DNA of 42,804 nt. Source: Leyella stercorea (lineage in GTDB: Bacteria > Bacteroidota > Bacteroidia > Bacteroidales > Bacteroidaceae). Of the stretch, positions 15,206 to 23,506 are shown piece after piece; the first letter of the stretch is position 1; every line of letters starts with the position of its first letter. The position numbers were made by a program, and so were the translations under genes. The stretch is from NCBI RefSeq assembly GCF_019052365.1, contig NZ_JAHQUY010000022.1:1-42804 (forward strand), read 5' to 3'. Below the pieces are notes generated by a model. That model worked only from the letters and a program-made list of their open reading frames with translations, did not search any database and was not told where the DNA came from.

Positions 15206-17411
15206 GCGCTTCGAGCAGCAGTACGCGGCTTGCCCACTCGTTAGCCTTGCCCCAGTCGGCGTTGTGTCCGTACGGAATCTCAAGGCCGTTCTGCATGAGA
15301 TACTCGCCGGAGAACGTCTTGCCCTCGAACGAGAGCGGCGAGTGGTCGATGCGGTTAAGCTCGGTTACGCGATAGCGCTTCTGCGGGTCGAGACCTGCCA
15401 TCGGTATACGCGGCAGATGCTGGTTGCAGAACGCATCGGTCTTGAACCAGTAGAACACCGCCTTGTCCTTAGCATCGCTTACGTACATCAGCGAAGCCAC
15501 GCCCTTCTTCTCGAACGGCGACTGCAGACGGTAGAGGTCGCCAAACTGAACGATAGGACGGATGCGCTTGTAGTCGGCGATTGCCTTACGGCACTGGTCC
15601 TTGTCGACATCGCTGAGCACCTTCGGCTGTATCTCCATGCCGAGACGTCCGCACATAGCCACGTCGGTGCGGAACTTCAGAGGCACGGTGCGCGCTGTCT
15701 GATGGTTAGGCGCGTTGGAGATGTGCGCAGCCATAGCTATTGCAGGGAAGAAGTAGGATGTGCCCCACTGCATGTAGACGCGCTGCAGGGCGTCGGTGTT
15801 GTCGCTTGTCCAGAACTCGTCGAAGTAAGGCAGGTAACCCCAATTGACACGTCCGCCACCCGATGCGCAGTCCTGAATGGTGAGGTCGGGATACTTGGCG
15901 CGGATGCGCTGCAGAGCCTTCTCCAGTCCGCGGTGATAGTCGATGTAGAGGTGGCTCTGGTTGTCAGCTGTGAGATACTGCGAGCCGTGGTTGGAGATGT
16001 GCATGTTAGCGTCCCACTTTATGTAGTCGATTTCGGGATACTTCGTCATGAGGTCGTCTACGACGGAGAACACAAAGTCCTGCACCTTCGGGTTGGCAAG
16101 GTCGAGCACCACCTGCGTGCCGCCACGTCCGGTGCGCAGTTCGCGCTTCGGAGCCTTGATAACCCAGTCGGGGTGCTTGTCGTAGAGCTCGCTCTTGGTG
16201 TTCGACATCTCCGGCTCTATCCATATACCGAACTTCACGCCCTGCTTCTTAGCCTCGTCGAGCAAGCCTTCTATGCCGTTAGGCAGCTTCTCGTGGTCCA
16301 CCTTCCAGTCGCCGAGAGCGCTGTTGTCGGTCTTGCGCGGATACTTCTCGCCGAACCATCCGTCGTCCATCACGAACAGTTCGCCGCCCATCGACTTGAT
16401 GTCTGCCATCATCTGCGCCATGTCCTTCTCGTTGATGTTAAGGTAGACACCCTCCCACGAGTTGAGCAGAATCTTGCGCTCGCGGTCGGCGTTTGCGAGT
16501 TTGTACTTGCGGCCCCAGCGGTGGAAGTTGCGGCTCACTCCGCTGAGTCCCTCCTTGCTGTACGAGAACGCTGTGACGGGCGTCACGAAAGTCTCGTTTT
16601 TCTTCAGATGATACTCCGAGTTGTAGTCGTCGATGCCGGCGAAGAACTGGTGATACTCCGACTCGTCGGTCACGGCGCGCAGCTTGTAGTTGCCGGTGTA
16701 GCAGATGGCGGCGCCGATGACGCGTCCTGAGTTCTCCTGCGCCTTACCGTCGAGCGAGAACATCACTTCGCCGCGCGAGGTCTGTGCGTTGCGCACGCCG
16801 TCGCGATTCTCTATGACGAAGGTGCCGGGCTTGAGCGGCTCCTCTGAGAGCTGCGCCTCGTTGGCCCACGCTCCGTAGAAGTGCGACATCCAGACGTCGC
16901 CGCGGCGTATCGGCATGTAAGCCGAGTCGAACTGCTTGAGCGTTACGGTCTGCTTCTCGCCGTTCTTTATCTCTGTCCACATTTCGATGATGTCAACGTC
17001 GTTGTACGCGCGGTAGCAGACGGTGACGTAGAACGGGTAGACGCGGTCTTTGAGCTGCACCTTCAGCACCTTGGCGTTAGCCTCAGCCACCTGCTCGAAG
17101 CCTTCAACGCTCATGTCGAGCGTGAGGTTGCCGTCGGCGTGCTGGACGGAGAGGGCAGCCTGAGCCTCAGCGCTCAGTCCGTACACGGGATAGGCGTCCT
17201 TGCCGAAGGTGCCTGCCGACTGCAGCTGTGCCACGTCGGCGGCGTTGAGGCGGTCGCCGTAATAAAGGAACTTCAGGGTCTCGCCTTTTGTAATGTCGAG
17301 GGCGAGAGATGTCTTCGGGGTTGACACGCTGACATTCTCGGCGCTCATGGGGGCTGTCATCATCGTAGCAGCCAACACTGGGAGGATAAAGCCTTTGCTG
17401 TATCTGAACAT
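15201..17411 (-). CDS. GH36 alpha-galactosidase, secreted
   Basis: The protein has 736 residues with a signal peptide (about 1-24, ending MSAE). The N-terminal beta-sandwich is followed by a (beta/alpha)8 barrel. Barrel signatures include NSWEGVYLNINEK, FVMDDGWFG, KFGIWIEPEM and DWVIKAPKRELRTGRG. The nucleophile is Asp467 in YIKWDANMH. The acid/base is Asp537 in WTSDNTDALQR, preceded by DCASGGGRVNWGYLPYFDEF. The 70-residue spacing agrees with that remembered for Lactobacillus GH36 enzymes. It hydrolyses alpha-galactosides such as raffinose, melibiose or galactomannan side chains, here in the periplasm or at the surface. It has its own promoter at 17487-17517 with an operator-like palindrome on the -33 box. 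Confidence 0.93.
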   Translation of the reverse strand: MFRYSKGFILPVLAATMMTAPMSAENVSVSTPKTSLALDITKGETLKFLYYGDRLNAADVAQLQSAGTFGKDAYPVYGLSAEAQAALSVQHADGNLTLDMSVEGFEQVAEANAKVLKVQLKDRVYPFYVTVCYRAYNDVDIIEMWTEIKNGEKQTVTLKQFDSAYMPIRRGDVWMSHFYGAWANEAQLSEEPLKPGTFVIENRDGVRNAQTSRGEVMFSLDGKAQENSGRVIGAAICYTGNYKLRAVTDESEYHQFFAGIDDYNSEYHLKKNETFVTPVTAFSYSKEGLSGVSRNFHRWGRKYKLANADRERKILLNSWEGVYLNINEKDMAQMMADIKSMGGELFVMDDGWFGEKYPRKTDNSALGDWKVDHEKLPNGIEGLLDEAKKQGVKFGIWIEPEMSNTKSELYDKHPDWVIKAPKRELRTGRGGTQVVLDLANPKVQDFVFSVVDDLMTKYPEIDYIKWDANMHISNHGSQYLTADNQSHLYIDYHRGLEKALQRIRAKYPDLTIQDCASGGGRVNWGYLPYFDEFWTSDNTDALQRVYMQWGTSYFFPAIAMAAHISNAPNHQTARTVPLKFRTDVAMCGRLGMEIQPKVLSDVDKDQCRKAIADYKRIRPIVQFGDLYRLQSPFEKKGVASLMYVSDAKDKAVFYWFKTDAFCNQHLPRIPMAGLDPQKRYRVTELNRIDHSPLSFEGKTFSGEYLMQNGLEIPYGHNADWGKANEWASRVLLLEAL

Positions 17412-17486
17412 AGTAATATTAGTTTTTAAAAGATAGTTTTGTTTAGCAAATAATCATCAGGTCATGTACCTTGAGTCATACTCTTG

Positions 17487-17517
17487 CAAATATAACGATT
17501 TTTTCTGTATCAGCAAA
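17487..17517 (-). promoter_or_regulatory. Promoter of the GH36 gene (TTTG-19-TATATTTG)
   Basis: TATATTTG on the minus strand (plus 17487-17494) lies 19 bases from TTTG (plus 17514-17517). The leader is about 70 bases. This is in the 175-base gap between GH36 and the TolC-family gene. Confidence 0.7.
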
Positions 17518-17522
17518 CGTTT
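17513..17522. promoter_or_regulatory. AAACGTTT palindrome overlapping the GH36 -33 box
   Basis: GCAAACGTTT shares the ten-base core of the sites at 9512 and 12432 and covers the -33 TTTG. A bound regulator here would be expected to block RNA polymerase. Confidence 0.45.
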
Positions 17523-17586
17523 TCCTTTATAAACTCTGGTTTGGACAAAATGGCGTACGCCGACCGCAACACTCTAAATTCAAAAC

Positions 17587-18762
17587 TCACAACTCATTCC
17601 GGTGCAGCTCCGCCAGTAGCTTCACGCTCTGGCTGTGCAGGTCGATGTGTCGCTGCAGCTTTTCGTAGATGCTGTTTATCTCTACGTAGTAGACAAGGGC
17701 GGTTATCTCGCCCTGCTGCAGCGCCTTCCTGAAGAGCGAAAGCGACTCCTGCAGCAGCTTAACGTCGCTGTGGTCTATCACCTGCTGCAAGCCCTGCAAC
17801 TGCTCGTAGCTGGTGCGCAGTGAGGCTTCGGCGTCGTGCTGCGCCTGCTGCACCTGCAGCTCGGCACTCTGACGGCGCTCGCGTGCCGCCTTTACGTTGC
17901 TGCTGTTGCTGTAGAGCGGGAAACTCACGCCTATCATGAAGCCGTTGATGGCTTCGCGCTGCTCGGTATTGCGGCGGTAGCCGAAGGAGATGCTGGGCAG
18001 CCACTCGCTCTTCTGCACCTTAAGGTTCATGTCGGCGGCGCGCAGGGCGGTCTGCGCCACTGCCACGTCGGCATCCGACGCTACGGCGAGGGCGCGATAC
18101 TGCTCGAAGTCGACTATCGGCTCGTAGTGGGGCAGCTCGGTTGAGGATACGTCGATGGGCTTGCCGCCGTTGAGCTGCTGCAGCTGCTGCAGCAGGGCGG
18201 TGCGCTCGCCTTCTGCCTCGCCAACGAGGGTGCGCACCTCCATGCAGTCGATCTTCACCTTGTTCAGCTCAAGGGCGTTGGCGTCGCCTGCCTCCATGCG
18301 CTTCTCGTACATCTGCAGCAGCGTCTCGCTGTTGGCAAGGCGCTCGCGCAGCATGGCGAGACTCTGGTTGAGGCGTATCACGTCGATGCAGACGAGCTGT
18401 GCCTGCAGCAGTATGTCGCGGCGCTGCTTTACGAGCAGCTGGTCGCCTACGGTCTGCTGCATCTGCGCCTGCTTGCTGCGGGCGGCATACTTCGTAGGGA
18501 AGTCAATCTCCTGGCTCACCACAAGTTCGCTCTCGGCAACGCCGGAGTAGCCCTTGGTGAAGAACGGGCTGTACTCTACCGACGGACCGCCGAGGGTGTT
18601 CGTGGCTTTTATGTCGAGCACATCGGCGCGCATGTCGTGCGCTGCCGACTGCAGGGTGAGGTTGTTAGCAGCTATCTGCTTGAGCACGTCGCCAACGGTG
18701 TCGGCGAGGGCGGCGCTACACGCGCTGAGTGCCACGGCTGTGGCGATTAGATATCTTCTCAT
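17587..18762 (-). CDS. TolC/CusC-family outer-membrane efflux channel
   Basis: The protein has 391 residues, with a signal peptide ending SAALA (about 1-20). Two TolC-type halves with long coiled helices are visible: one opening VGDVLKQIAANNLTLQSAAHDMRAD, with VVSQEIDFPTKY, RLANSETLLQMYEKRMEAGDANALELNKVK; a second with AADMNLKVQKSEWLPSISFGYRR and FMIGVSFPLYSNSSNVKAARERRQ, ending KALQQGEITALVYYVEINSIYEK. It forms the outer-membrane exit duct of a tripartite efflux pump. Its start overlaps the end of the pump gene by 47 bases (18716-18762), a longer overlap than usual. The only credible signal peptide requires this start. Confidence 0.88.
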   Translation of the reverse strand: MRRYLIATAVALSACSAALADTVGDVLKQIAANNLTLQSAAHDMRADVLDIKATNTLGGPSVEYSPFFTKGYSGVAESELVVSQEIDFPTKYAARSKQAQMQQTVGDQLLVKQRRDILLQAQLVCIDVIRLNQSLAMLRERLANSETLLQMYEKRMEAGDANALELNKVKIDCMEVRTLVGEAEGERTALLQQLQQLNGGKPIDVSSTELPHYEPIVDFEQYRALAVASDADVAVAQTALRAADMNLKVQKSEWLPSISFGYRRNTEQREAINGFMIGVSFPLYSNSSNVKAARERRQSAELQVQQAQHDAEASLRTSYEQLQGLQQVIDHSDVKLLQESLSLFRKALQQGEITALVYYVEINSIYEKLQRHIDLHSQSVKLLAELHRNEL

Positions 18763-21700
18763 ATATTATCGGTACTATGAATGCGTTGAGTAATGTAGAA
18801 CTGATGAGTCCGCCGAGTATCACCTTCGCCATCGGCGACTGTATCTCGTTGCCGGGCAGGTCGCCGCCGAGGGCGAGCGGCACGAGGGCGAGGGCTGAGG
18901 TGAGGGCTGTCATGAGTATCGGGTTAAGACGCGAGAGCGAGCCTTCGACGATGGCTTCGCGCACGCTCTTGCCTTCCTCGGTGCGCAGACGCTTGTACTC
19001 GGTGATGAGCAGCATGCCGTTGCGCGTGGCGATGCCGAAGAGCGAGATGAAACCGATGACGGCGGGTATGCTTACCTCGCCGGTGGTGAGCACGATGGCG
19101 AAGATGCCGCCGATGAGTGCCAGCGGGAGGTTGAGCAGTATGACGCCGGCTTCAAGGGCGTTGCGGAACTGCATGAAGAGCAGGAAGAAGATGATGACGA
19201 TGGCGAGCATGCAGGTAAGGTAGAGCACGCGGCTGGCGCTCTCCTGACTCTCAAACTGTCCGCCGTACTCTACGTGGTAGCCTTCGGGCAGCTGCACGTT
19301 CTCGCCTACTGCCTGCTTGATGTCGGCTACTACGTCGCTCAAGGCTCTGCCGCTGGTGTTGGCGGAGATGACTATCTTGCGCTGCACGTTCTCGCGGTTG
19401 ATGGTGTTGGGTCCGGCGCTCGATATGATGTCGGCAACGTCGCACAGAGGCACCTTGCGTCCGTCCTGCGTGTCGATGATGAGGTTGCTTATCTCGTCGT
19501 AGTCGGCGGCTTTCACCACGAGGTTGAAGGCTCTGCCGGCTTCGTACACCTGCGAGACGGTCTCGCCGGCGAGGTTCACGGCGAGGAACTCGTTGAACTC
19601 GGGCAGCGTGATGCCGTTGCGCACGAGCAGTTCACGACGCGGCACAATCTTCAGTTCGGGGCGCTCTATCTGCTGCTCCACGTTGAGGTCGGCTATGCCC
19701 TTGATGTCCTGGCAGGCGTTCTTTATCTGATTGCCGATGGTGAACATGCGGTTGAGGTCGGTGCCGAAGAGCTTGATGGCTATGCTGGCTTGTGTGCCCG
19801 AGAGCATGGCGTCGATGCGGTGGGAGATGGGCTGACCTATCTCTATGTTGGCTCCGGCGAGAACGGAGAGGCGCTTGCGCACGTCGTTGAGCACGTCCTC
19901 GTGGCTGCGGTCCTTAAGCTCGAACGGGGCTTCTATCTCGCTCACGTTCACACCGAGGGCGTGTTCGTCGAGCTCCGCACGACCGGTCTTGCGTGCCACG
20001 GTCTTTATCTCGGGCACCTGCAGCAACAGTCGCTCGGCACGTGCGCCGATGGAGTCGCTTTCTTCGAGCGAGATGCCGGGCAGCGAGGAGATATTGATGG
20101 TGAACGAGCCTTCGTTGAACTTGGGCAGGAAGCTGCTGCCTAAGCAGAAGAACACGCCCACGGCGACAACGAACAACGCTGCGGTGCCGACGATGACCTT
20201 GCGGGTGTTGGCGAGCACCCACAGCAGGGCGCGCTCGTAATACTTCTTAAGCCATACGGCTACGAAGGCTTCCTTCGGCATCTCGCCCTTGCTCTTGCCG
20301 AGCAGGTAGCTGCAGAGCACGGGGGTGAGCGTAAGGGCTACGAGGGTTGAGGCGAAGAGGGCTGTGACGAAGGCTATGCCAAGGGGTATGAGCATGCGGC
20401 CTTCCATGCCGCTGAGGAAGAACAGCGGCGCAAAGCTCACCACGATAATCAGCGTGGAGTTGAGGATAGGCATGCGCACCTCTCGCGAAGCGTTGAACAC
20501 GAGTTCGATGATAGGCACACGCTCTGCCTCGGGCAACGCACGGTTCTGGCGTATGTGCTTGTAGACGTTCTCTACGTCGACGATGGCGTCGTCTACGAGC
20601 GAGCCGATGGCTATGGCAAGTCCGCCGAGGGTCATGGTGTTGATGCTTATGCCGAGGGCGTTGAGCACTATCATCGCCACGAGGAACGAGATTGGTATCG
20701 TGACGAGCGAGATGACCGTGGTGCGCACGTTGGCGAGGAATATCATAAGGATGATAACCACGAAGATGGCGCCCTCGATGAGCGACTTCTGCACATTGTC
20801 GATACTGCTCTCGATGAAGTCGGACTGGCGGAAGATGTCGGTAGAGATATGCACGTCGGCGGGCAGGGTCTGCTTGAGGTCGGCGAGTGCGAGGTCGAGA
20901 TGCTTGGTGAGGTCGATGGTGCTCGTATTGGGCTGCTTCGTAACGGTGAGGAGCACGGCTGACTGGGCGCGCTCGCTGGCTACGCCGAGTTTCGGCGACT
21001 GGTTGCCTATCTTTATGTCGGCTACGTCGGCAAGGGTGACTACGCTCTCGCCGTTCTTCTTCACGATGCACGTGCCGAGCTTCTCGACGTCGTTAGTGGA
21101 GGTGATGCCGCGGATGATGTACTCGTTGCCGTACTTGTACTGCACGCCACCATTGGTGTTGGTGTTCATGCCGCGGGTGCATGCCATGATGTCGGTGAGC
21201 GACACGCCGAAGTGCTTCATGCGACCGGGGCTGACGAGTATCTGATACTCCTTGATGTCGCCACCGTGGACGCTCACCTGAGCCACGCCGCCGGTGGAGA
21301 GCAGACGCGGACGTATCACCCAGTCGGCGTACGTGCGCAGGTCTTGCTGTGAGGTATGCTTGCTGGTGAGGCTCACGATGAGCACTTCGCCGAGTATCGA
21401 CGACTGCGGACCGAGCACCGGAGCGCTCACTCCGGCGGGCATCTGCTCGCCTACTGCGGCGAGTTTCTCGCTCACTATCTGGCGGGCGAGGTAGATGTCG
21501 GTGCCCCAGTCGAACTCAACCCACACAACGGAGAAGCCGTTGGTAGACTGCGAACGCACGCGGCGCACACCGGTGCTGCCGTTGACGGCGGTTTCTATAG
21601 GGAACGTGACGAGCTGCTCCACTTCCTCGGTAGCCATGCCGCCGGCTTCGGTCATGATGACTACGGTGGGGGCATTGAGGTCGGGGAACACGTCCACATC

Positions 21701-21802
21701 GGTCTGGCTGGTGGAGTAAAGGCCGCCAATGACGAGCAGCACCGACGCCACCAACACGAGTATTCTGTTCTCAAGCGAGAAGCGTATTATCTTGTTCAGC
21801 AT
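18716..21802 (-). CDS. CusA/CzcA-family heavy-metal efflux RND transporter
   Basis: The inner-membrane pump has 1028 residues. The N-terminal membrane segment (MLNKIIRFSLENRILVLVASVLLVIGG) is followed by the HME-RND phrase TDVDVFPDLNAPTVVIMTEAGG. Central membrane helices contain GSLVDDAIVDVENVYKHIRQNR, which has the proton-relay acidic residues of this subfamily, then SGMEGRMLIPLGIAF. The second half repeats the layout, with STLLNAFIVPIIYEKISNRHS at the end. HME-RND pumps export Cu+/Ag+ (CusA) or Zn2+/Co2+/Cd2+/Ni2+ (CzcA, CnrA). The histidine-rich adaptor next door leans towards divalent ions, but the metal cannot be fixed from sequence alone. Six bases separate it from the adaptor gene. Confidence 0.92.
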   Translation of the reverse strand: MLNKIIRFSLENRILVLVASVLLVIGGLYSTSQTDVDVFPDLNAPTVVIMTEAGGMATEEVEQLVTFPIETAVNGSTGVRRVRSQSTNGFSVVWVEFDWGTDIYLARQIVSEKLAAVGEQMPAGVSAPVLGPQSSILGEVLIVSLTSKHTSQQDLRTYADWVIRPRLLSTGGVAQVSVHGGDIKEYQILVSPGRMKHFGVSLTDIMACTRGMNTNTNGGVQYKYGNEYIIRGITSTNDVEKLGTCIVKKNGESVVTLADVADIKIGNQSPKLGVASERAQSAVLLTVTKQPNTSTIDLTKHLDLALADLKQTLPADVHISTDIFRQSDFIESSIDNVQKSLIEGAIFVVIILMIFLANVRTTVISLVTIPISFLVAMIVLNALGISINTMTLGGLAIAIGSLVDDAIVDVENVYKHIRQNRALPEAERVPIIELVFNASREVRMPILNSTLIIVVSFAPLFFLSGMEGRMLIPLGIAFVTALFASTLVALTLTPVLCSYLLGKSKGEMPKEAFVAVWLKKYYERALLWVLANTRKVIVGTAALFVVAVGVFFCLGSSFLPKFNEGSFTINISSLPGISLEESDSIGARAERLLLQVPEIKTVARKTGRAELDEHALGVNVSEIEAPFELKDRSHEDVLNDVRKRLSVLAGANIEIGQPISHRIDAMLSGTQASIAIKLFGTDLNRMFTIGNQIKNACQDIKGIADLNVEQQIERPELKIVPRRELLVRNGITLPEFNEFLAVNLAGETVSQVYEAGRAFNLVVKAADYDEISNLIIDTQDGRKVPLCDVADIISSAGPNTINRENVQRKIVISANTSGRALSDVVADIKQAVGENVQLPEGYHVEYGGQFESQESASRVLYLTCMLAIVIIFFLLFMQFRNALEAGVILLNLPLALIGGIFAIVLTTGEVSIPAVIGFISLFGIATRNGMLLITEYKRLRTEEGKSVREAIVEGSLSRLNPILMTALTSALALVPLALGGDLPGNEIQSPMAKVILGGLISSTLLNAFIVPIIYEKISNRHSRGTQRV

Positions 21803-21808
21803 AGCTTA

Positions 21809-23020
21809 TTAATGATTATGGTTATGCGCCGGGATGGCGTTTGCAGCCGAAGCCAATCGTACTTGCACGGCGCCCTTTGTTACGACACGGTCGCCCTGCT
21901 TAACACCGGTGAGTATCTCTACACGCTCGCCGTCGCTCTCGCCGAGCGTCACCTCCTGCTTGCGGTAGCCTTCGGCGTCTATCTGCACGTAGACGAAGTG
22001 GATGCCCTGCTCCTCGGTAAGGGCGGTGAGGGGCAGCGTGATGACGTTCGGGCGGTCTTGGGTTATGAGGTATATCTCGGCGTAAGAGCCCTGAACGACG
22101 TCGCCGGTGTTGTTGAACTCGAAGATGACGGGCAGGTAGGAGTTGTTAACCTCTGCCGAACGTCCGTAAGACTGTATGCGTCCGCCCATCTCGGCGATGT
22201 CGTAGAGACGCTTGCTGTAGCTTGTGCGGAACTTGGCGCCGCGTATGCGGTTAAGCTCGTTGAAGCGGCGCTCGGGTATCTCGGCACGCAGATAGAGGTG
22301 CTTGTTCTGAGTGATGATGGCGAGCGGCTGACCGGCTTCTACGTAGTCGCCGCCGTTGACGAGACACTGCTTGACGTAGCCGCCGCGCGGCGCCGTAACC
22401 ACTACTCCACCCTCGCTGCGTGTGCGCTTCATGCCGTTATAGGTTAGCTTGGCTGCTTCGTATTCGGCTTTTGCCACGGCGAGGTCCTTCTCGCTTATTA
22501 TCTTGTCCTTGATGAGTATCTTGGCACGTGTGTAGTCGCGCTCTGCACGCTCGTAGTCGATGCGAGCACGCTGCACGGGGTCGCCCTCTGCGGTCTGCAT
22601 GCCGGCTGAGGTGATTGAGAAGAGCGTGGTGCCGGCAGACACCTTCAAGCCTTCGCTCACGTGGTTCTTGTACTGCACGCGTCCGCTGATGGTTGCAACG
22701 ACAGTGGTCTCGTCGCACGAGGCTGACATCACCTTGCCACTGGTGTGTATAACGCCGTGGAAGGTGCCTGGCTTCACTTCCTCTACCTTCACACCGGCTG
22801 CACGGGCTTTCTCCACAGAGAGTATTATCTCGTCGGTGTGGGCGCCCTTTGCCTCGCCGCCGTGTTCTGCTTCTTCGGCAGCGTGGTCGTGATGCTCGGT
22901 TTCCTCGGCGTGGTCGTGGTCATAATCGTGGTCGAGATGGTCGTGCGACTGGCCTCCGCAAGCGGCAATGCCCGCCACGAAGACTGCTGATAATAAGTAA
23001 TAGGATAATCTTCTAAGCAT
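21809..23020 (-). CDS. CusB/CzcB-type periplasmic adaptor lipoprotein with a His-rich N-terminus
   Basis: The protein has 403 residues from the ATG whose complement is at 23018-23020. A much longer in-frame extension runs through the intergenic hairpin repeats and is not real. The start gives a lipoprotein signal (MLRRLSYYLLSAVFVAGIAAC, lipobox IAAC). Directly after it comes a metal-binding stretch with many His, Asp and Glu (HDHLDHDYDHDHAEETEHHDH). The body has the membrane-fusion-protein order: barrel-sandwich start (GKVMSASCDETTVVATISGRV), helical hairpin (ARIDYERAERDYTRAKILIKDK), return strand (GGVVVTAPRGGYVKQCLVNGGDYVEAGQPLAII) and C-terminal beta barrel. It links pump and channel and may hand over metal. 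It is first in the adaptor-pump-channel operon. The best promoter match upstream (GAACTTTG, plus 23063-23070) is poor. Confidence 0.9.
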   Translation of the reverse strand: MLRRLSYYLLSAVFVAGIAACGGQSHDHLDHDYDHDHAEETEHHDHAAEEAEHGGEAKGAHTDEIILSVEKARAAGVKVEEVKPGTFHGVIHTSGKVMSASCDETTVVATISGRVQYKNHVSEGLKVSAGTTLFSITSAGMQTAEGDPVQRARIDYERAERDYTRAKILIKDKIISEKDLAVAKAEYEAAKLTYNGMKRTRSEGGVVVTAPRGGYVKQCLVNGGDYVEAGQPLAIITQNKHLYLRAEIPERRFNELNRIRGAKFRTSYSKRLYDIAEMGGRIQSYGRSAEVNNSYLPVIFEFNNTGDVVQGSYAEIYLITQDRPNVITLPLTALTEEQGIHFVYVQIDAEGYRKQEVTLGESDGERVEILTGVKQGDRVVTKGAVQVRLASAANAIPAHNHNH

Positions 23021-23163
23021 ATTTTGTTTGTTGTTAATTACTAAGAGAAAAATAATCGCTAACAAAGTTCGGAAAAAGATTATGCAACCTTGTTGCAAAT
23101 ATTTCAAAAGGAGCAACTTAAGGGGTGCAGTGCCATCCTCAGGGGGTGAAGTGCCATCTTCAA

Positions 23164-23177
23164 GGGGGGGGGGGGGG
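23164..23177 (+). repeat. Run of 14 G abutting a hairpin repeat
   Basis: Fourteen consecutive G immediately precede TGCAGCTG at 23178. Other copies of the element have five or six G at this place, so the run looks like slippage expansion of the element's own flank, or an assembly error. Confidence 0.9.
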
Positions 23178-23300
23178 TGCAGCTGTCTCAGCTGCACCAA
23201 CCAAGCCAACAAAGCTATCATCAGGGGGTGCAGCTGTCTCAGCTGCACCAACAAAACAGTTGACATTTTTTGCTCGGTTGGTGCACTTGAGACAAGTGCA
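23178..23300. repeat. Hairpin-repeat cluster: two left and one right copy
   Basis: Left copies TGCAGCTG-TCT-CAGCTGCA lie at 23178-23196 and 23229-23247. A right copy TGCACTTG-AGA-CAAGTGCA lies at 23282-23300. Outer flanks are G-rich on the left and CCCCCT on the right; inner flanks are CCAAC and GTTGG. The inverted layout is REP-like. Confidence 0.9.
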
Positions 23301-23334
23301 CCCCCTGAGAGCCTCCTACAATGGTATATACGCA

Positions 23335-23365
23335 AAGAGGGCATGGCGGAATGCCATGCCCTCTT
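23335..23365. terminator. Perfect 13-bp hairpin, probable terminator of the 947-residue protein gene
   Basis: 23335-23347 pairs with 23353-23365 around GGAAT. A few A and T flank it, but there is no long T run. It lies 142 bases beyond the stop at 23507 on the minus strand. Its core GGCATTCC (minus strand) also recurs in hairpins at 35349, 35421 and 38763. Confidence 0.55.
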
Positions 23366-23376
23366 ATGAATTTATT

Positions 23377-23487
23377 GGTTGGTGCACCGTTTGCTTGGAT
23401 GGTGCAACGTTAGCTCGGTTGGTGCAATGTTATCTCGGTTGGTGCAACGTTTGCTCGGTTGGTGCACTTGAGACAAGTGCACCCCCT
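23377..23487 (+). repeat. 20-base tandem array of partial hairpin units ending in a full copy
   Basis: Units of exactly 20 bases begin at 23377, 23397, 23417 and 23437. Each opens GGTTGGTGCA or GGATGGTGCA. The next period, at 23457, opens the full right-version hairpin (23463-23481) with CCCCCT. The element's left flank appears to have been amplified in 20-base steps. Confidence 0.85.
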
Positions 23488-23506
23488 GAGTGCACCCCCT
23501 AAAATG

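Larger units (their letters stand above)
23021..23506. other. Intergenic region filled with hairpin repeats
   Basis: This 486-base gap holds no gene. It has the efflux operon's upstream region, a 14-G run, four hairpin repeats (left version at 23178 and 23229, right version at 23282 and 23463), a terminator-like hairpin (23335-23365) and a 20-base tandem array (23377-23456). Open frames through it encode repeat-derived peptides such as GALVSSAPTEQ. Confidence 0.8.

Noticed and set aside
23178..23300. Insertion sequence ends
   Set aside because: The inverted hairpins enclose only tens of bases and no transposase. No target-site duplications can be identified.
23021..23344. N-terminal extension of the efflux adaptor
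   Set aside because: It translates hairpin repeats (GALVSSAPTEQ, LVQLRQLHP). The lipoprotein signal starts at 23020.
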